From assembly GCF_005116475.1 (NCBI RefSeq), contig NZ_SWBO01000015.1, positions 1 through 60,112 on the forward strand: a DNA stretch of 60,112 bases, read 5' to 3'. The notes below the pieces were generated by a model. That model was not told the DNA's origin and ran no database searches. It was given only the letters and a program-made list of their open reading frames with translations. Positions 10,523 through 20,448 of this stretch are shown here, piece after piece. Positions within the stretch are counted from its first letter, which is position 1; every line of letters starts with the position of its first letter. The position numbers and the translations under genes were made by a program. Source of the stretch: Pedobacter cryotolerans (GTDB lineage Bacteria; Bacteroidota; Bacteroidia; Sphingobacteriales; Sphingobacteriaceae).

Positions 10523-12442
10523 TTATTTTTTTACCATCACTTCAAATGGCGAGGCAGGTAATCCATTTTTATTGTACAAATTTGCCCCTCTCGGATTATC
10601 TGCCCATCCATAACGAACACCTTTTGGTTCCAAAACCAAATCATTCCAAACCCAAACTGTATTTCCTTCTATAATTGCTTTGGCCCAAACATACTTCTTA
10701 TCTGCACCTAAAATGGCGAAATGATAAAGTGGTAAGTTATCATTAGTGATTAGTCCGCCGCCAACATGATCAAATTCTAATTTTATTTTATTGCCATGAA
10801 TTGTTGCTGATTTGTTTAATGGACCAGAATATACATCCAATTTATTTCCATAAGCTAAATGATCGGCCCATAATGCTAACCTTTCGCCAATTTCCTTTTT
10901 ATTTAATGGATGGATATCATTCCACTCGCCTAAATCAATTGTAACAGCCATTCCTGTATTTGGCGTGCTTAATGTTTTTAGCTGACTTTGACGCAGCTGT
11001 GCCCAATCACTTTCTACAGGAGAATAATCTACCTCCATAAAATTAGGCAACTGAGCAAAAAGAAAAGGTAAATCACCTAAATCCCATTTTGCACGCCAAT
11101 CTTTAATTAGTGCCGGAAGTAGCTTTGCATATTCTTTAGGTTTTGATGCATTGGTTTCTCCTTGATACCATAAAAAACCTTTTACTGCATAATTAATTGC
11201 AGGTGCAACCATGGTATTATAAAGTCCGGTAGGAGAACTTTGTGCCACAATAGGTTGAGGAGTATTAGATAATTTTTGAATATTGTTTGGCTGTTGAAAA
11301 ACCTGATTTACTTGATAAAGCCAATCGCCCCTTAAATCGATTATTTGTTCATTTGCCTGTAGCGAATAATTTTTTTCGGGAACAAAACCACCTTTACCAT
11401 TGGTATTGGTAACTTTTATTAAAATGGTATTTTTACCAAGTTTTAATACGTTTGCAGGAATGTTGTATCTTCTAGGTGGGTATTGATAAGTTGTGTTTCC
11501 TACAAACACACCATTTACAAAGGCAGAATCAGAATCTATAATACGGCCCATGTAAAGTTTAGCTGGTACACCTATCATACTTTGCGGAACATCTATCTCT
11601 CTTTTAAAATATAAAACCCCATTTAAGTTTTTAATTCCTTGGTCTGCCCAGTAACCAGGCATAAAAAACTTATACCAAGTATTAGGCACATAAGTTGTTT
11701 TACTTTGCGAAGCAGCGGAATAAGAGATACTACTTTTTTGCCTATTCATAAAAGCAGTATCTTTAAAATTTTTAGTTTGTGCTAAAATAGATGGAAATTC
11801 ATTAAAGGCTTCTTCGCTCATCCAAGCTTCTATTGGTGTACCGCCCACACTTGAATTGATGATACCAATTGGCACTTTATATTTTTGATATAATTTTTTG
11901 GCAAAAAAATAAGTAACACCACCAAATTCTAATATACCATCTTTTGTAGCTTGTTTCCATTTACCAGTAGGAAGATCCTCATACTTTTTAGTAACATCGG
12001 CTTTTGTTGGCACGAAAAAGTTTCGAATGTTTGGAAGATCATCATTTTTAATCTCATTAGGATAATTTTCACGTAAACGCTCCATACCTAAAACCATGTT
12101 AGATTGGCCTGAGCAAAAATAGACATCCCCTATCAAAACATCAGTTAATGTAATTTTATTTGAGCCTTGAACGCTCATGGTATATGGCCCTCCAGCTTGC
12201 ATAGCAGGAAGCATAATTAACCACTTATTTTGGTTCGAAGTAAGTGTACTTATCTTTTTTCCGTTAAATGTAATTGTTACACGCTCACCAACAGCTGCCC
12301 AACCCCATATTTTTAATTTAACATTACGCTGTAACACCATGCTATTGCTAATGAGTTGAGGGAGTTTTATCTCGGCACTACTGGTAAAAGTTAAAAGCAA
12401 AATGAATGCAGACAAAAAGATGTGTCGCAATGGCAAGTTCAT
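10523..12442 (-). CDS. SGNH-type carbohydrate esterase (sialate O-acetylesterase family)
   Basis: A 639-aa exported protein with a signal peptide (LSAFILLLTFTSSAE). The SASA/SGNH catalytic signature FCSGQSNM puts the nucleophile at Ser111. The middle part contains a beta-sandwich insertion resembling a galactose-binding module (about 260-370). The family is annotated as sialate O-acetylesterase, but the xylan context suggests it removes acetyl groups from acetylated xylan. It has its own promoter with a LacI-type operator, after the GH10 terminator, so it starts the second transcription block of the locus. Family assignment is firm; substrate is inferred. Confidence 0.85.
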   Translation of the reverse strand: MNLPLRHIFLSAFILLLTFTSSAEIKLPQLISNSMVLQRNVKLKIWGWAAVGERVTITFNGKKISTLTSNQNKWLIMLPAMQAGGPYTMSVQGSNKITLTDVLIGDVYFCSGQSNMVLGMERLRENYPNEIKNDDLPNIRNFFVPTKADVTKKYEDLPTGKWKQATKDGILEFGGVTYFFAKKLYQKYKVPIGIINSSVGGTPIEAWMSEEAFNEFPSILAQTKNFKDTAFMNRQKSSISYSAASQSKTTYVPNTWYKFFMPGYWADQGIKNLNGVLYFKREIDVPQSMIGVPAKLYMGRIIDSDSAFVNGVFVGNTTYQYPPRRYNIPANVLKLGKNTILIKVTNTNGKGGFVPEKNYSLQANEQIIDLRGDWLYQVNQVFQQPNNIQKLSNTPQPIVAQSSPTGLYNTMVAPAINYAVKGFLWYQGETNASKPKEYAKLLPALIKDWRAKWDLGDLPFLFAQLPNFMEVDYSPVESDWAQLRQSQLKTLSTPNTGMAVTIDLGEWNDIHPLNKKEIGERLALWADHLAYGNKLDVYSGPLNKSATIHGNKIKLEFDHVGGGLITNDNLPLYHFAILGADKKYVWAKAIIEGNTVWVWNDLVLEPKGVRYGWADNPRGANLYNKNGLPASPFEVMVKK

Positions 12443-12473
12443 ATTAGGTTATATTTTTGGCATTTATTAAACC

Positions 12474-12514
12474 CGAATATAGGAATTAAATTTCACAAAG
12501 CAATCGGTTGCATA
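12474..12514 (-). promoter_or_regulatory. Promoter and LacI-type operator upstream of the esterase gene
   Basis: The 18-bp site at 12497-12514 (AAAGCAATCGGTTGCATA on the plus strand) is near-palindromic with a CG centre, as is typical for LacI-family operators. Read on the minus strand, a TTG at 12503-12501 followed by 19 bases and TATATTCG (12481-12474) matches the Bacteroidota -33/-7 layout (TTG / TAnnTTTG). The operator therefore covers the -33 element, which predicts repression. The same site and geometry occur upstream of SusC. Confidence 0.7.
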
Positions 12515-12717
12515 AATATATTTATCAGCCTATCATTAAACACTTATGGTCATAAAATGATTAAATAACAGCGAACTAATAATTGATAATTTATGTAAAA
12601 TTATTTCTATTAATACCTACCTAATAATAGTAGCTAATCTTATCATAAAAAATCGGTAAAAAAAATCCAGAAGAAAAAAATTCTTCTGGCTCATCAAAAT
12701 TATTGATATTGCTTTAA

Positions 12718-12751
12718 CTAAAAAAGCGGCTGGCTAATAGTAGCCAACCGC
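12718..12751 (-). terminator. Rho-independent terminator after the GH10 gene
   Basis: On the minus strand an 11-bp stem (GCGGTTGGCTA paired with TAGCCAGCCGC, one wobble) with a 4-base loop is followed by six T residues. It ends the SusC-SusD-GH10 transcript and separates it from the esterase block. Confidence 0.85.
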
Positions 12752-12790
12752 CCATAATTACCAAATTATTATATAAACTACTCTTCTTAC

Positions 12791-14482
12791 TTAGTTTACA
12801 CCATTACTTAACAAACCTTGCTTAAAGCCAGCATACGCTGGTTTTTTATTAAAGTTTTTATCAAATAAAAGTGGATAATCTAACCTGTCTGCTGCAACAT
12901 TGGTAGTAGTATTTAACCAACTTGTAGCATCATCAACACCCCAAATTGTAATACCACCTCTTTGTGCTTCAGGTACGTATTTTAAATAAGTAGCCACTAC
13001 AAATTTATACATAGCTGCTTGCATTCTTAAATCAAATTCACTTGGTTTATATCCAATAGCAGGGTTTGGCCCACCTGGATTAATTCTAATATCTAATTCA
13101 GATATTTTTACTTTAAGGCCTGTAGCTGCAAGTTTCTGCATCATGTTTATGATATTTGCATAAGGAGTAGTAAGCAACATGTGCATTTGCGTACCTACGC
13201 CAGTTATTCCAGAATTTGCGTCTTTCAACTCTTTAGCCAAAGCAACAAATGCATCAAGCTTAGTAGTGCTACTTTCTAAATTATAATCGTTTATATACAA
13301 ATCTAAACTCGGATCAACAGCTTTTGCGTATTGAAATGCTTTTTTAGCAAAATCTCTACCCAAGTAGTTTTGCCATACAAAAATATCTGTTCTACCTGTA
13401 GATGGTGTATTGGCATTATTTCTTAATTCGCCAGCATCACTAAATGGTTCGTTTACCACATCCCAAGCCTTAATTTTGCCTTTATATCTATTTAGCACAG
13501 TCTCGATATGCGTTTTCATGGCATTGTCTACAATTGCTATAACTGCAGGCCCAGTAGGTGGTGGAACTACAGAAGCATCCAATACGCTAACATCATCAAT
13601 GTAAAGTGTATTTGCTGTTCCACCTAAATCAAATGCTACTTGTATGGCAGTTACACCCGCCGGAACAACATATTCATAAGTTGATCTAGCATAACTTGTT
13701 GTTACTGCTCTACCACCTTGATAATTGATACCTCCAGCTGTAGCCCCCAAGAAAGACCTGATTTCTATTTGAATATTTTGAGCAATTGCTCCTCTAATAA
13801 AGTAAGAAATGTTGTAGGTTTTACCCGCAGTAACAGGAATATTTGTTTTGGTTACAATTTGGGTGTTAAAATTTTGACCACCAGCTGGAACATTTACCTG
13901 TAAAGCTTTAGAACCAGTATTTGTATTTGTACCTGTAATTACAAATTGTCCTGATCCGTTTAACACAGACCAACCATCTGCAGGTTCGGCTGGTGTTGCT
14001 ATTGTTGTTGCCTCGAAACTTGGGTTTACTACTAAGTTTGAAGCGCCACCGCCCCCACTTCCACCACCAATTAAGCCGTTGTAGTAACTAGCCCTTTGCT
14101 GCGAGTGCCATACTAAAGTATGACCAAAAACTTCTATACCCGCAGTAGTTGCCAAATTTAAGAATGCATCGGCAGTGGTAAAATCATAAGTTCCATCGGC
14201 TCTTACAATGGTATTGTTTTTTAGTTCATTTCCAAAAGTAATTGCATTTGCATCAGCTTTAATGGTTTCCCAATATTTACTTCCTGCCGGAGATGATAAA
14301 GGATATTCTGCCGCAATACCAATAGGAAATTTTGCAAAACTTTTTAAAGCGCCATCAAAATCAGTAAAATTGCCATCATTTTCAAAGCCTTGATTTTGGC
14401 TATCCTTTTTACAACCAGTAAAAAGCAGAATGAATAATACAGTGATGTAAAAAAAATTGTTAATTAATTTATAATTTTTCAT
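12791..14482 (-). CDS. GH10 endo-1,4-beta-xylanase with internal carbohydrate-binding module, lipoprotein
   Basis: The 563-aa product begins with a lipoprotein signal (LFILLFTGC, lipobox Cys near residue 23), so it is probably surface-attached. The GH10 domain is split: a glycine-rich linker near residue 145 leads into a beta-sandwich module (about 148-305, starting NLVVNPSFEA, CBM4/22-like), and then the barrel resumes. The catalytic acid/base is Glu345 (DVVNEPFSD) and the nucleophile Glu462 (KISELDIRI). A CBM inserted in the catalytic domain is known from Bacteroides xylan-locus xylanases. The enzyme cuts the xylan backbone outside the cell and feeds SusC/SusD. It follows SusD by 11 bases and ends at a terminator. 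Confidence 0.95.
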   Translation of the reverse strand: MKNYKLINNFFYITVLFILLFTGCKKDSQNQGFENDGNFTDFDGALKSFAKFPIGIAAEYPLSSPAGSKYWETIKADANAITFGNELKNNTIVRADGTYDFTTADAFLNLATTAGIEVFGHTLVWHSQQRASYYNGLIGGGSGGGGASNLVVNPSFEATTIATPAEPADGWSVLNGSGQFVITGTNTNTGSKALQVNVPAGGQNFNTQIVTKTNIPVTAGKTYNISYFIRGAIAQNIQIEIRSFLGATAGGINYQGGRAVTTSYARSTYEYVVPAGVTAIQVAFDLGGTANTLYIDDVSVLDASVVPPPTGPAVIAIVDNAMKTHIETVLNRYKGKIKAWDVVNEPFSDAGELRNNANTPSTGRTDIFVWQNYLGRDFAKKAFQYAKAVDPSLDLYINDYNLESSTTKLDAFVALAKELKDANSGITGVGTQMHMLLTTPYANIINMMQKLAATGLKVKISELDIRINPGGPNPAIGYKPSEFDLRMQAAMYKFVVATYLKYVPEAQRGGITIWGVDDATSWLNTTTNVAADRLDYPLLFDKNFNKKPAYAGFKQGLLSNGVN

Positions 14483-14493
14483 ATTGTTAAATA

Positions 14494-16302
14494 TTAATAT
14501 CCAGGATTTTGTGGAAATTGATTTCTATTAGTTAATAAATCCAATTGGGAAGCAGAAGGTATTGGTCTTAAGACATGGAATTCTCTAATATTAGGCGATG
14601 CAAGTGCATTAAAAAGTCTAGCTCTCTCTATCAATGTTTTAGTTCTTACCAAATCTAACCATCTATTCATTTCGCCATAAAGCTCACGTGTACGTTCTTC
14701 TAGAATAAAGTTTAAAGAAATATTTGCACTAGTAATTTGTAAAGCAGCAGCAGCTGCAGTATTTTGGGCAGCGGTATTTGTTGTTCTAAAAGCAGCACGT
14801 GTTTTTAAAATATTAATCATTGTTGCGGCATCACCAGTTCTATTTGCTTTAAAAGCAGCTTCGGCAGCAATTAAATAAGTTTCACCTAAACGCATTAATA
14901 CAATTGGCCTGTCTGATGCATCGTTAAAATGAAGTTTTGTTCTATCCATAAACTTAATCATGGTTGGAAACCACTCTACATCATACTGAGATGGGGCAAT
15001 GATTACTCCTTTAAAAGCTTGTCTTTCGGCAACCGTTACTTCCCTACCAGGCATCCAAATAGCAGCATCAACACCTTTAGTTGGTGTTACAGCCACACCA
15101 TTTCTTGTTGCGGTAAATGCAGCAGTAGTGGTTTGTACGTTATTATCTTGTACCGAAGGGAGGTTCATGATCCATTCTTTCTGAAAAGTATTGTCGTATC
15201 GAGCATCGTTGCTTCTATTATTAAAAGTTGTATAAGTATATTCGGTTGGTCTAAATCTACGATACGGACGCCCATTTACTTGATCACGTGCTACTAACTG
15301 AGCTGATACATTCGGTGCTCCAGGAATTCCTTCATTCACGTTTCTATTTAATGTATAGAAAGAGGTATAATAACAATTCAACCGATTTTCTTTATTTCCT
15401 CCTGCAGGTGCATTGGTATTATTAAATCCACTTTCAGAATAGATTGGATCTGTGTTTCTATCGGCTACAAATAATGATTCTTTTCCATATTCGTTACCTT
15501 CTCTAAAGATGTCTCCGAAATTTGCTTCTAAATCTACCCCATAAGTTGCCCTACCATTAATTAAGATTAGTGCAGTATCATAGGCTCTTGTAAAGTCTGG
15601 AACTCCATCTCCTTCTCTTGCATCAGGATCCCAACCTTTAGTAAGGTGAACTTTAGCCAACAAATGTAAAGCCGCAGCTTTTGATGCTCTTCCTTTTGAC
15701 TGACCAGCCTGAATGTTACCTAATTGTACTCCAGCTTCTGTTAAATCTTTTATAATGGCCGCATAAACGTCTTTTTTAGGCGTTCTTGTATCTTCTGTAC
15801 TTGGTGCATTATTGTATTTTAATTTTAAAGGTACATCCCCAAAAGTTTGCACTAATAAAAAGTAATAAAAAGCTCTAAGAAATTTTGCTTCTCCTAATAA
15901 CTGAGTTTTTCTTGCTTCGGTTACATTAGCCTGAGGCCCAAATTCTAAAATTCCATTAAGGTTATTAATAGGAACAAAACTATTGTCCCAAACACCTTGC
16001 AAAGTTCCATTTTGAGCATTGATGTTGGTATAATTGTGAAAATCTAAACCACCATCTCCACCACGAACAACCTCATCCGTACCTGCTACTTGTGATGAGG
16101 TAAAGCCTTCACTACCCCAAAAGAACCTTGTTGTAGCGTATGATGAATTTAAGCCTGCTTGCAATCCATCTGCCGTTAAGAAATATTCTGGTCCCAAATT
16201 AGAACGATATTCTGAGTCTAGTTGCTTTTTACAACTAATAGGTAAAAGGGCTGCTATTGATAAAGCAATCCATCCGATTTTAATTTTTTTATAAGTTTTC
16301 AT
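14494..16302 (-). CDS. SusD/RagB family outer-membrane glycan-binding lipoprotein
   Basis: The 602-aa protein has a lipoprotein signal (IALSIAALLPISC) and the SusD layout: helical TPR-like N-terminal scaffold (ARKTQLLGEAKFLRAFYYFLLVQTFGDVPL) and the C-terminal RagB/SusD segment ending in LNFILEERTRELYGEMNRW and LRPIPSASQLDL. SusD proteins sit on the cell surface and hand oligosaccharides to the partner SusC channel. The gene starts 24 bases after SusC and precedes the xylanase by 11 bases, so the three form one transcript. The ligand is inferred to be xylo-oligosaccharide. Confidence 0.95.
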   Translation of the reverse strand: MKTYKKIKIGWIALSIAALLPISCKKQLDSEYRSNLGPEYFLTADGLQAGLNSSYATTRFFWGSEGFTSSQVAGTDEVVRGGDGGLDFHNYTNINAQNGTLQGVWDNSFVPINNLNGILEFGPQANVTEARKTQLLGEAKFLRAFYYFLLVQTFGDVPLKLKYNNAPSTEDTRTPKKDVYAAIIKDLTEAGVQLGNIQAGQSKGRASKAAALHLLAKVHLTKGWDPDAREGDGVPDFTRAYDTALILINGRATYGVDLEANFGDIFREGNEYGKESLFVADRNTDPIYSESGFNNTNAPAGGNKENRLNCYYTSFYTLNRNVNEGIPGAPNVSAQLVARDQVNGRPYRRFRPTEYTYTTFNNRSNDARYDNTFQKEWIMNLPSVQDNNVQTTTAAFTATRNGVAVTPTKGVDAAIWMPGREVTVAERQAFKGVIIAPSQYDVEWFPTMIKFMDRTKLHFNDASDRPIVLMRLGETYLIAAEAAFKANRTGDAATMINILKTRAAFRTTNTAAQNTAAAAALQITSANISLNFILEERTRELYGEMNRWLDLVRTKTLIERARLFNALASPNIREFHVLRPIPSASQLDLLTNRNQFPQNPGY

Positions 16303-16326
16303 TTTCTTAATTTCTAACTGTTTAAC

Positions 16327-19300
16327 TTAAAATTTTGCATTAATACCAAATAAGAATTGGCGAGTTGATGGTAAATCTAAGCCAACTGTAATCGCTCTGC
16401 CATTTGGTATCGCGTTGTTAGCCAAAGCTCCTCCTACCCCTGTTCCTTCGGGATCAATACCTAATCCTGATTTAACAAAAGGTGAGTACAAAATAAAAGG
16501 GTTGTTTGCTGTTGCAAAAACTCTTAAGCCAGATAAGCCAATTTTTGATGCAATTTTTTCAGTAAAATTATACCCCAAATTGATACTTCTTACCTTAACA
16601 AAAGATCCATCGTAATAGCCAAGAGTTGATGAATATGGCAGATTTGTAGCTCCACCAGCTGGACGTGGAAATGCATTTGTTGGATTTGTTGGCGTCCAAT
16701 AATCAACTTTAACTTGGTTTACTCTACCATTTAAAAATGCAAAGTAACCACTCGTTCCTCCATCGGTTGTTAAATACGGAACTACTATCTTATTTCCTAT
16801 TCTAGAGAAAATAACGGTCGACAAATCAAAACCTTTATAAGAAACACGCTGTGTCATCCCCAGTACAATTTTAGGTTGAAAAGTTCCGATAATACTTCTG
16901 TCGGCATCTGTAATTGCTCCATCAGGAACACCATTCGATCCGCTTATATCCGCAATTTTAATTTGACCAGGTACAGCACCGAATCTTGCAGCTTCTACGG
17001 CTTCTGATGTTTGCCAAATACCAGCTTTTGTGTAATCGTAAATTACATTTAGCGGCTGTCCAACAAACCATCCATTTCCGATATCTTGAATGGTAGAGGC
17101 ATCTGCTAATCTTACAATTTTTTCTCTATTGATTGCAAAATTGAAGTCAGATGACCAAGTGAAACCATTTCTGTCTTTAGCAACGATATTTTGAGTACTT
17201 AAATTAAACTCTATACCTCTACCACTAGTAGCAGCTGCATTGGTAAAGAAACTAGTTGCACCATTACTTCTAGGCAATTGTTTGTTGATAATTAAGTCGT
17301 CAGTGTTTTGTTTATATAAATCTACTGATCCTGTTATTCTGTTGTCAAGAAATCCGAAATCTACACCAAGGTTAAATTGTTTTGTGCTTTCCCATCTTAA
17401 ATCTAAGTTGGCTAAACTTCCGATATAGTAACCTTGAACATTTTCAGTTCCGTAATTATATCGATTTGATTGAAGAGATCCTCTTGTTGCATCAGTAGGA
17501 ATAGACGGGTTTCCGGTAACACCATAAGAAGCTCTTATTTTTAAATTAGAAACTACTTTTTGATTTTTCATGAAATCTTCATTTATCACATTCCAGCCAA
17601 TTGCTGCAGCAGGATAATTTAAATATGGATTAACTGGAAAAACTGAAGAGCCATCTCGCCTAAAAGTAATGGTTGCTAAATATTTATCTTTGTAAGCATA
17701 ATTTACCCTTCCCATAAATGAAATTAATCCACCTCTTGAAAAACCGCCTGCTCCACCATCAACTGGAGTAATCGTTTGTGCTAAAAAGAAATTATAGTAT
17801 TGTACAGCCTCACTCGGAAAACCAACACCATTAAATGCATTGCTAAATCCTCTATCGCGTTGCGTACTAAATAAACCAGTAAAATCAACTCTGTGGTTTT
17901 CTGCAAAAGTTTTATTATAGGTTAAGATATTTTCAATTAACAAGGTATAGGCCTCATTATTTGATACACTTGCAGTTGCTTGCGCAGCGGTTGTAGCATC
18001 TGGTCTAATAATCGTTTTTGGACCAAAGAAAGTACCTCGATTTTCTTGTCTAAAATCTAGTCCTAAGTTTAGTTTATATTTTAATCCCTCTAAAATATTA
18101 ACCTCACCGTAAAGCACATTATTTGTTCTCAATCTTCTTGTTCTATCAACAATATTATTTGTATCATCAAGTGTTAATGGGTTTGCAGTAGCAGTTTGAT
18201 CTACAGTTCCATCTTGAGGATATAAATAGATACTACCATCGGCATTGCGTACAGGAGCCAATGGAGTAATTCTCATTGTTGCATATAATGGATTTACTCC
18301 TGCTCCGTTACCGTATGTTAGCGTATTTCTGGTGCTTAAACCAATTTTAATTCTTTTACTTATCGTAGCATCAATCGTAGTATTTAAAGCATATCTTTCG
18401 AAACCAATACCCGTAACCACACCACTTTCGTTAAAATAACCTGCAGATACACCATAATTTACGGCTTCGCTTCCGCCAGAAACACTCAATTGTTGGTCGG
18501 TAACATGTGCAGTATTATATAGGTAATCTTGCCAATTTGTAGAAGTTCCATTTGCAATACCAGCCAATTCTAATGGAGAATATCCGGCAGTATAAGCAGG
18601 TGATGCTGCATTTCTAAATGCAACAAATTCTTGTCCATTAAATTGGTTATATTGGTCTCTTACATTACTTAAACCGTAGTAAGCATTATAATTTAATTGA
18701 GGTTTTCCTATTTTACCTCTTTTTGTTGTAATTAAAATTACACCATTAGAACCACGAAAACCATAAATTGCAGTAGAAGAGGCATCTTTTAAAATATCTA
18801 TACTTGCAATATCTGCATTGTTAATTTCATTTACACTTCCATTAAATGGAACACCATCTAAAATTATTAATGGATCGCTTGTACCACTTAATGAACGGTT
18901 TCCTCTAATTCGAATTTGTCCGCCTGCACCTGGTCTGGTTCCACTTCTCGAAATATCTACACCTGCAATTCTACCTTGTAGGGCAGCAATAGGATTTGCA
19001 GCTGGAACTTCTAACAAAGTTTCTCCTTTTATACCTGCAACAGATCCAGTAACATCAGATTTTTTCTGCTGTCCATAACCTACAACCACCACCTCAGTTA
19101 GATTTTTTGCATCAGGAATTAATATTACCCGATAAACACTCGTTCCTCTAATTATTTGTGTCTCTTTAGCAGTAAAACCTACATAAGATACAATAAAAGC
19201 CGCTTCATCGTCTGTTACACTAATCGAGAATTCTCCGCTGTTATCTGTTGTAGTAGTTTTACCTGATTTTTTTAATTGAACGCCGGCTCCTGGCAAGGGT

Positions 19301-19428
19301 TGATTGCTTTCATCAACAACTTTTCCGCGTATTGTTGATTGTGCAAACAACAAAGTTGGGGTAATGCCTAAAAAGAATATCAGCAAAGCTATACTCTTTA
19401 AAAAAAATTTTTGTCTAGTTTTTTTCAT
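16327..19428 (-). CDS. SusC/RagA family TonB-dependent outer-membrane transporter
   Basis: The 1,033-aa protein has a signal peptide (about residues 1-30), a CarboxypepD_reg-like beta-sandwich (IRGKVVDESNQPLPGAGVQL), the family signature EVVVVGYGQQKK, a plug domain (residues about 120-235, with IRIRGNRSLSGTSDPLIILDGVPF) and a 22-strand barrel to the C-terminus. It imports oligosaccharides across the outer membrane using TonB energy, forming a complex with the SusD protein encoded next. It is the first gene of its transcript; a promoter with a LacI-type operator lies about 100 bases upstream. Confidence 0.96.
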   Translation of the reverse strand: MKKTRQKFFLKSIALLIFFLGITPTLLFAQSTIRGKVVDESNQPLPGAGVQLKKSGKTTTTDNSGEFSISVTDDEAAFIVSYVGFTAKETQIIRGTSVYRVILIPDAKNLTEVVVVGYGQQKKSDVTGSVAGIKGETLLEVPAANPIAALQGRIAGVDISRSGTRPGAGGQIRIRGNRSLSGTSDPLIILDGVPFNGSVNEINNADIASIDILKDASSTAIYGFRGSNGVILITTKRGKIGKPQLNYNAYYGLSNVRDQYNQFNGQEFVAFRNAASPAYTAGYSPLELAGIANGTSTNWQDYLYNTAHVTDQQLSVSGGSEAVNYGVSAGYFNESGVVTGIGFERYALNTTIDATISKRIKIGLSTRNTLTYGNGAGVNPLYATMRITPLAPVRNADGSIYLYPQDGTVDQTATANPLTLDDTNNIVDRTRRLRTNNVLYGEVNILEGLKYKLNLGLDFRQENRGTFFGPKTIIRPDATTAAQATASVSNNEAYTLLIENILTYNKTFAENHRVDFTGLFSTQRDRGFSNAFNGVGFPSEAVQYYNFFLAQTITPVDGGAGGFSRGGLISFMGRVNYAYKDKYLATITFRRDGSSVFPVNPYLNYPAAAIGWNVINEDFMKNQKVVSNLKIRASYGVTGNPSIPTDATRGSLQSNRYNYGTENVQGYYIGSLANLDLRWESTKQFNLGVDFGFLDNRITGSVDLYKQNTDDLIINKQLPRSNGATSFFTNAAATSGRGIEFNLSTQNIVAKDRNGFTWSSDFNFAINREKIVRLADASTIQDIGNGWFVGQPLNVIYDYTKAGIWQTSEAVEAARFGAVPGQIKIADISGSNGVPDGAITDADRSIIGTFQPKIVLGMTQRVSYKGFDLSTVIFSRIGNKIVVPYLTTDGGTSGYFAFLNGRVNQVKVDYWTPTNPTNAFPRPAGGATNLPYSSTLGYYDGSFVKVRSINLGYNFTEKIASKIGLSGLRVFATANNPFILYSPFVKSGLGIDPEGTGVGGALANNAIPNGRAITVGLDLPSTRQFLFGINAKF

Positions 19429-19530
19429 ACAAGGTTTAATTTAGGTCGCAATGTTTTAAAACTGCTTGAAGATTACTTAAGTTATTTGTCCTGAATACAG
19501 ATGCAGATTTCTTAAGATATTTGGTTAGAA

Positions 19531-19572
19531 TAAAAGTAAAAATTTTAAATTTTAAATGCAACCGATTGCATT
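19531..19572 (-). promoter_or_regulatory. Promoter and LacI-type operator upstream of SusC
   Basis: The 18-mer AATGCAACCGATTGCATT at 19555-19572 pairs in 8 of 9 positions and has a CG centre. On the minus strand TTG (19561-19559), a 20-base spacer and TACTTTTA (19538-19531) form a plausible Bacteroidota -33/-7 promoter. The operator overlaps the -33 box. The site matches the operator before the esterase gene at 16 of 18 positions. Confidence 0.7.
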
Positions 19573-20171
19573 AATGTTTAAAAAAAATTATTTAAAGGAC
19601 TTGAAATTTGGATATTTTAACTCATCTTAAAAATTAATGATTTAAAATACACCATTATTTGAACTCTAATGAGTTCATTCTTTGATGTAGTAGTTTTTCT
19701 TCATAAAATTAGGTTTTAATTTGGTTTGTATTTCTTATTTAAAATTCTCGAATTGAATTTTGTTGGGTATCAATCATACCGACATGATTTAACTTGATGT
19801 TATCATAAGATTTAATTTTCTATTTGGTTAATAATATTTGGTTAGTAAATTGATGTGACTACGAGCAATTTAAGATTGCAGATTTGCACATATTTAGTTT
19901 ACCGAAACTACAATTGGTAAAAATTTTACTATAGCACAATTGTTTAAATTTATAGCGAGTTTGTTTAAGTATGGTGAAATCTTCATTAAAAGCTCATTAA
20001 AGCGTTTTGCATAAAAATATCGACCAAAATATTTACTCCAAAAAACATATTTTGTAGTATTAAATTACTAATTACAAATTGGTATATAGCTAAAGCTTTA
20101 ATTGGCATGATTTCGAATCTTAATTAATTTATGCAATCGATACAAAACAATCCTTATAGGTTTTTATACTA
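19573..20171. other. AT-rich non-coding gap upstream of the SusC promoter
   Basis: About 600 very AT-rich bases with no credible coding frame. A half-like site TGCAATCGATACA at 20134-20146 resembles the operator centre but lacks the right arm. HTCS-binding sites may lie here but I cannot identify them. Confidence 0.5.
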
Positions 20172-20417
20172 TTATTTTATTAATGAATATCCTCTTCCAT
20201 GCAAAAAGGATAACTTACCTTCTTTAACTAATAAATCATAAGTTTTAATAGCATAATCTTTCTGAAAAAAAGATTTAACCCCTATAAATTGTGGGTTTGG
20301 AAGTATATTTTCATCAGAGAGTCTTCCTTCATCTATTGCCGTTTGCAATACATTTTTAAGCTGAAGATGAAATGGAATAGTTGAGAGGTAATTAGGTGAC
20401 CAATTTTGTAATGACAT
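20172..20417 (-). CDS. Short GntR-like winged-helix protein (probably truncated)
   Basis: This 81-aa product resembles only the N-terminal DNA-binding part of GntR regulators: IPFHLQLKNVLQTAIDEGRL, then a degenerate LPNPQFIGVKSFFQKDYAIKTYDLLVKEGKLSFLHGRGY, which parallels the recognition helix and wing. The usual effector-binding domain is missing and the first helices look eroded (FIGVKSF where LPS-R-LA is typical). It begins 31 bases after the transaldolase gene on the same strand and is probably co-transcribed. It may be a decaying remnant or a small autonomous DNA-binding protein. Confidence 0.5.
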   Translation of the reverse strand: MSLQNWSPNYLSTIPFHLQLKNVLQTAIDEGRLSDENILPNPQFIGVKSFFQKDYAIKTYDLLVKEGKLSFLHGRGYSLIK

Positions 20418-20448
20418 TTTACCAGATTTTATTGTGAAATTAAAAGAT

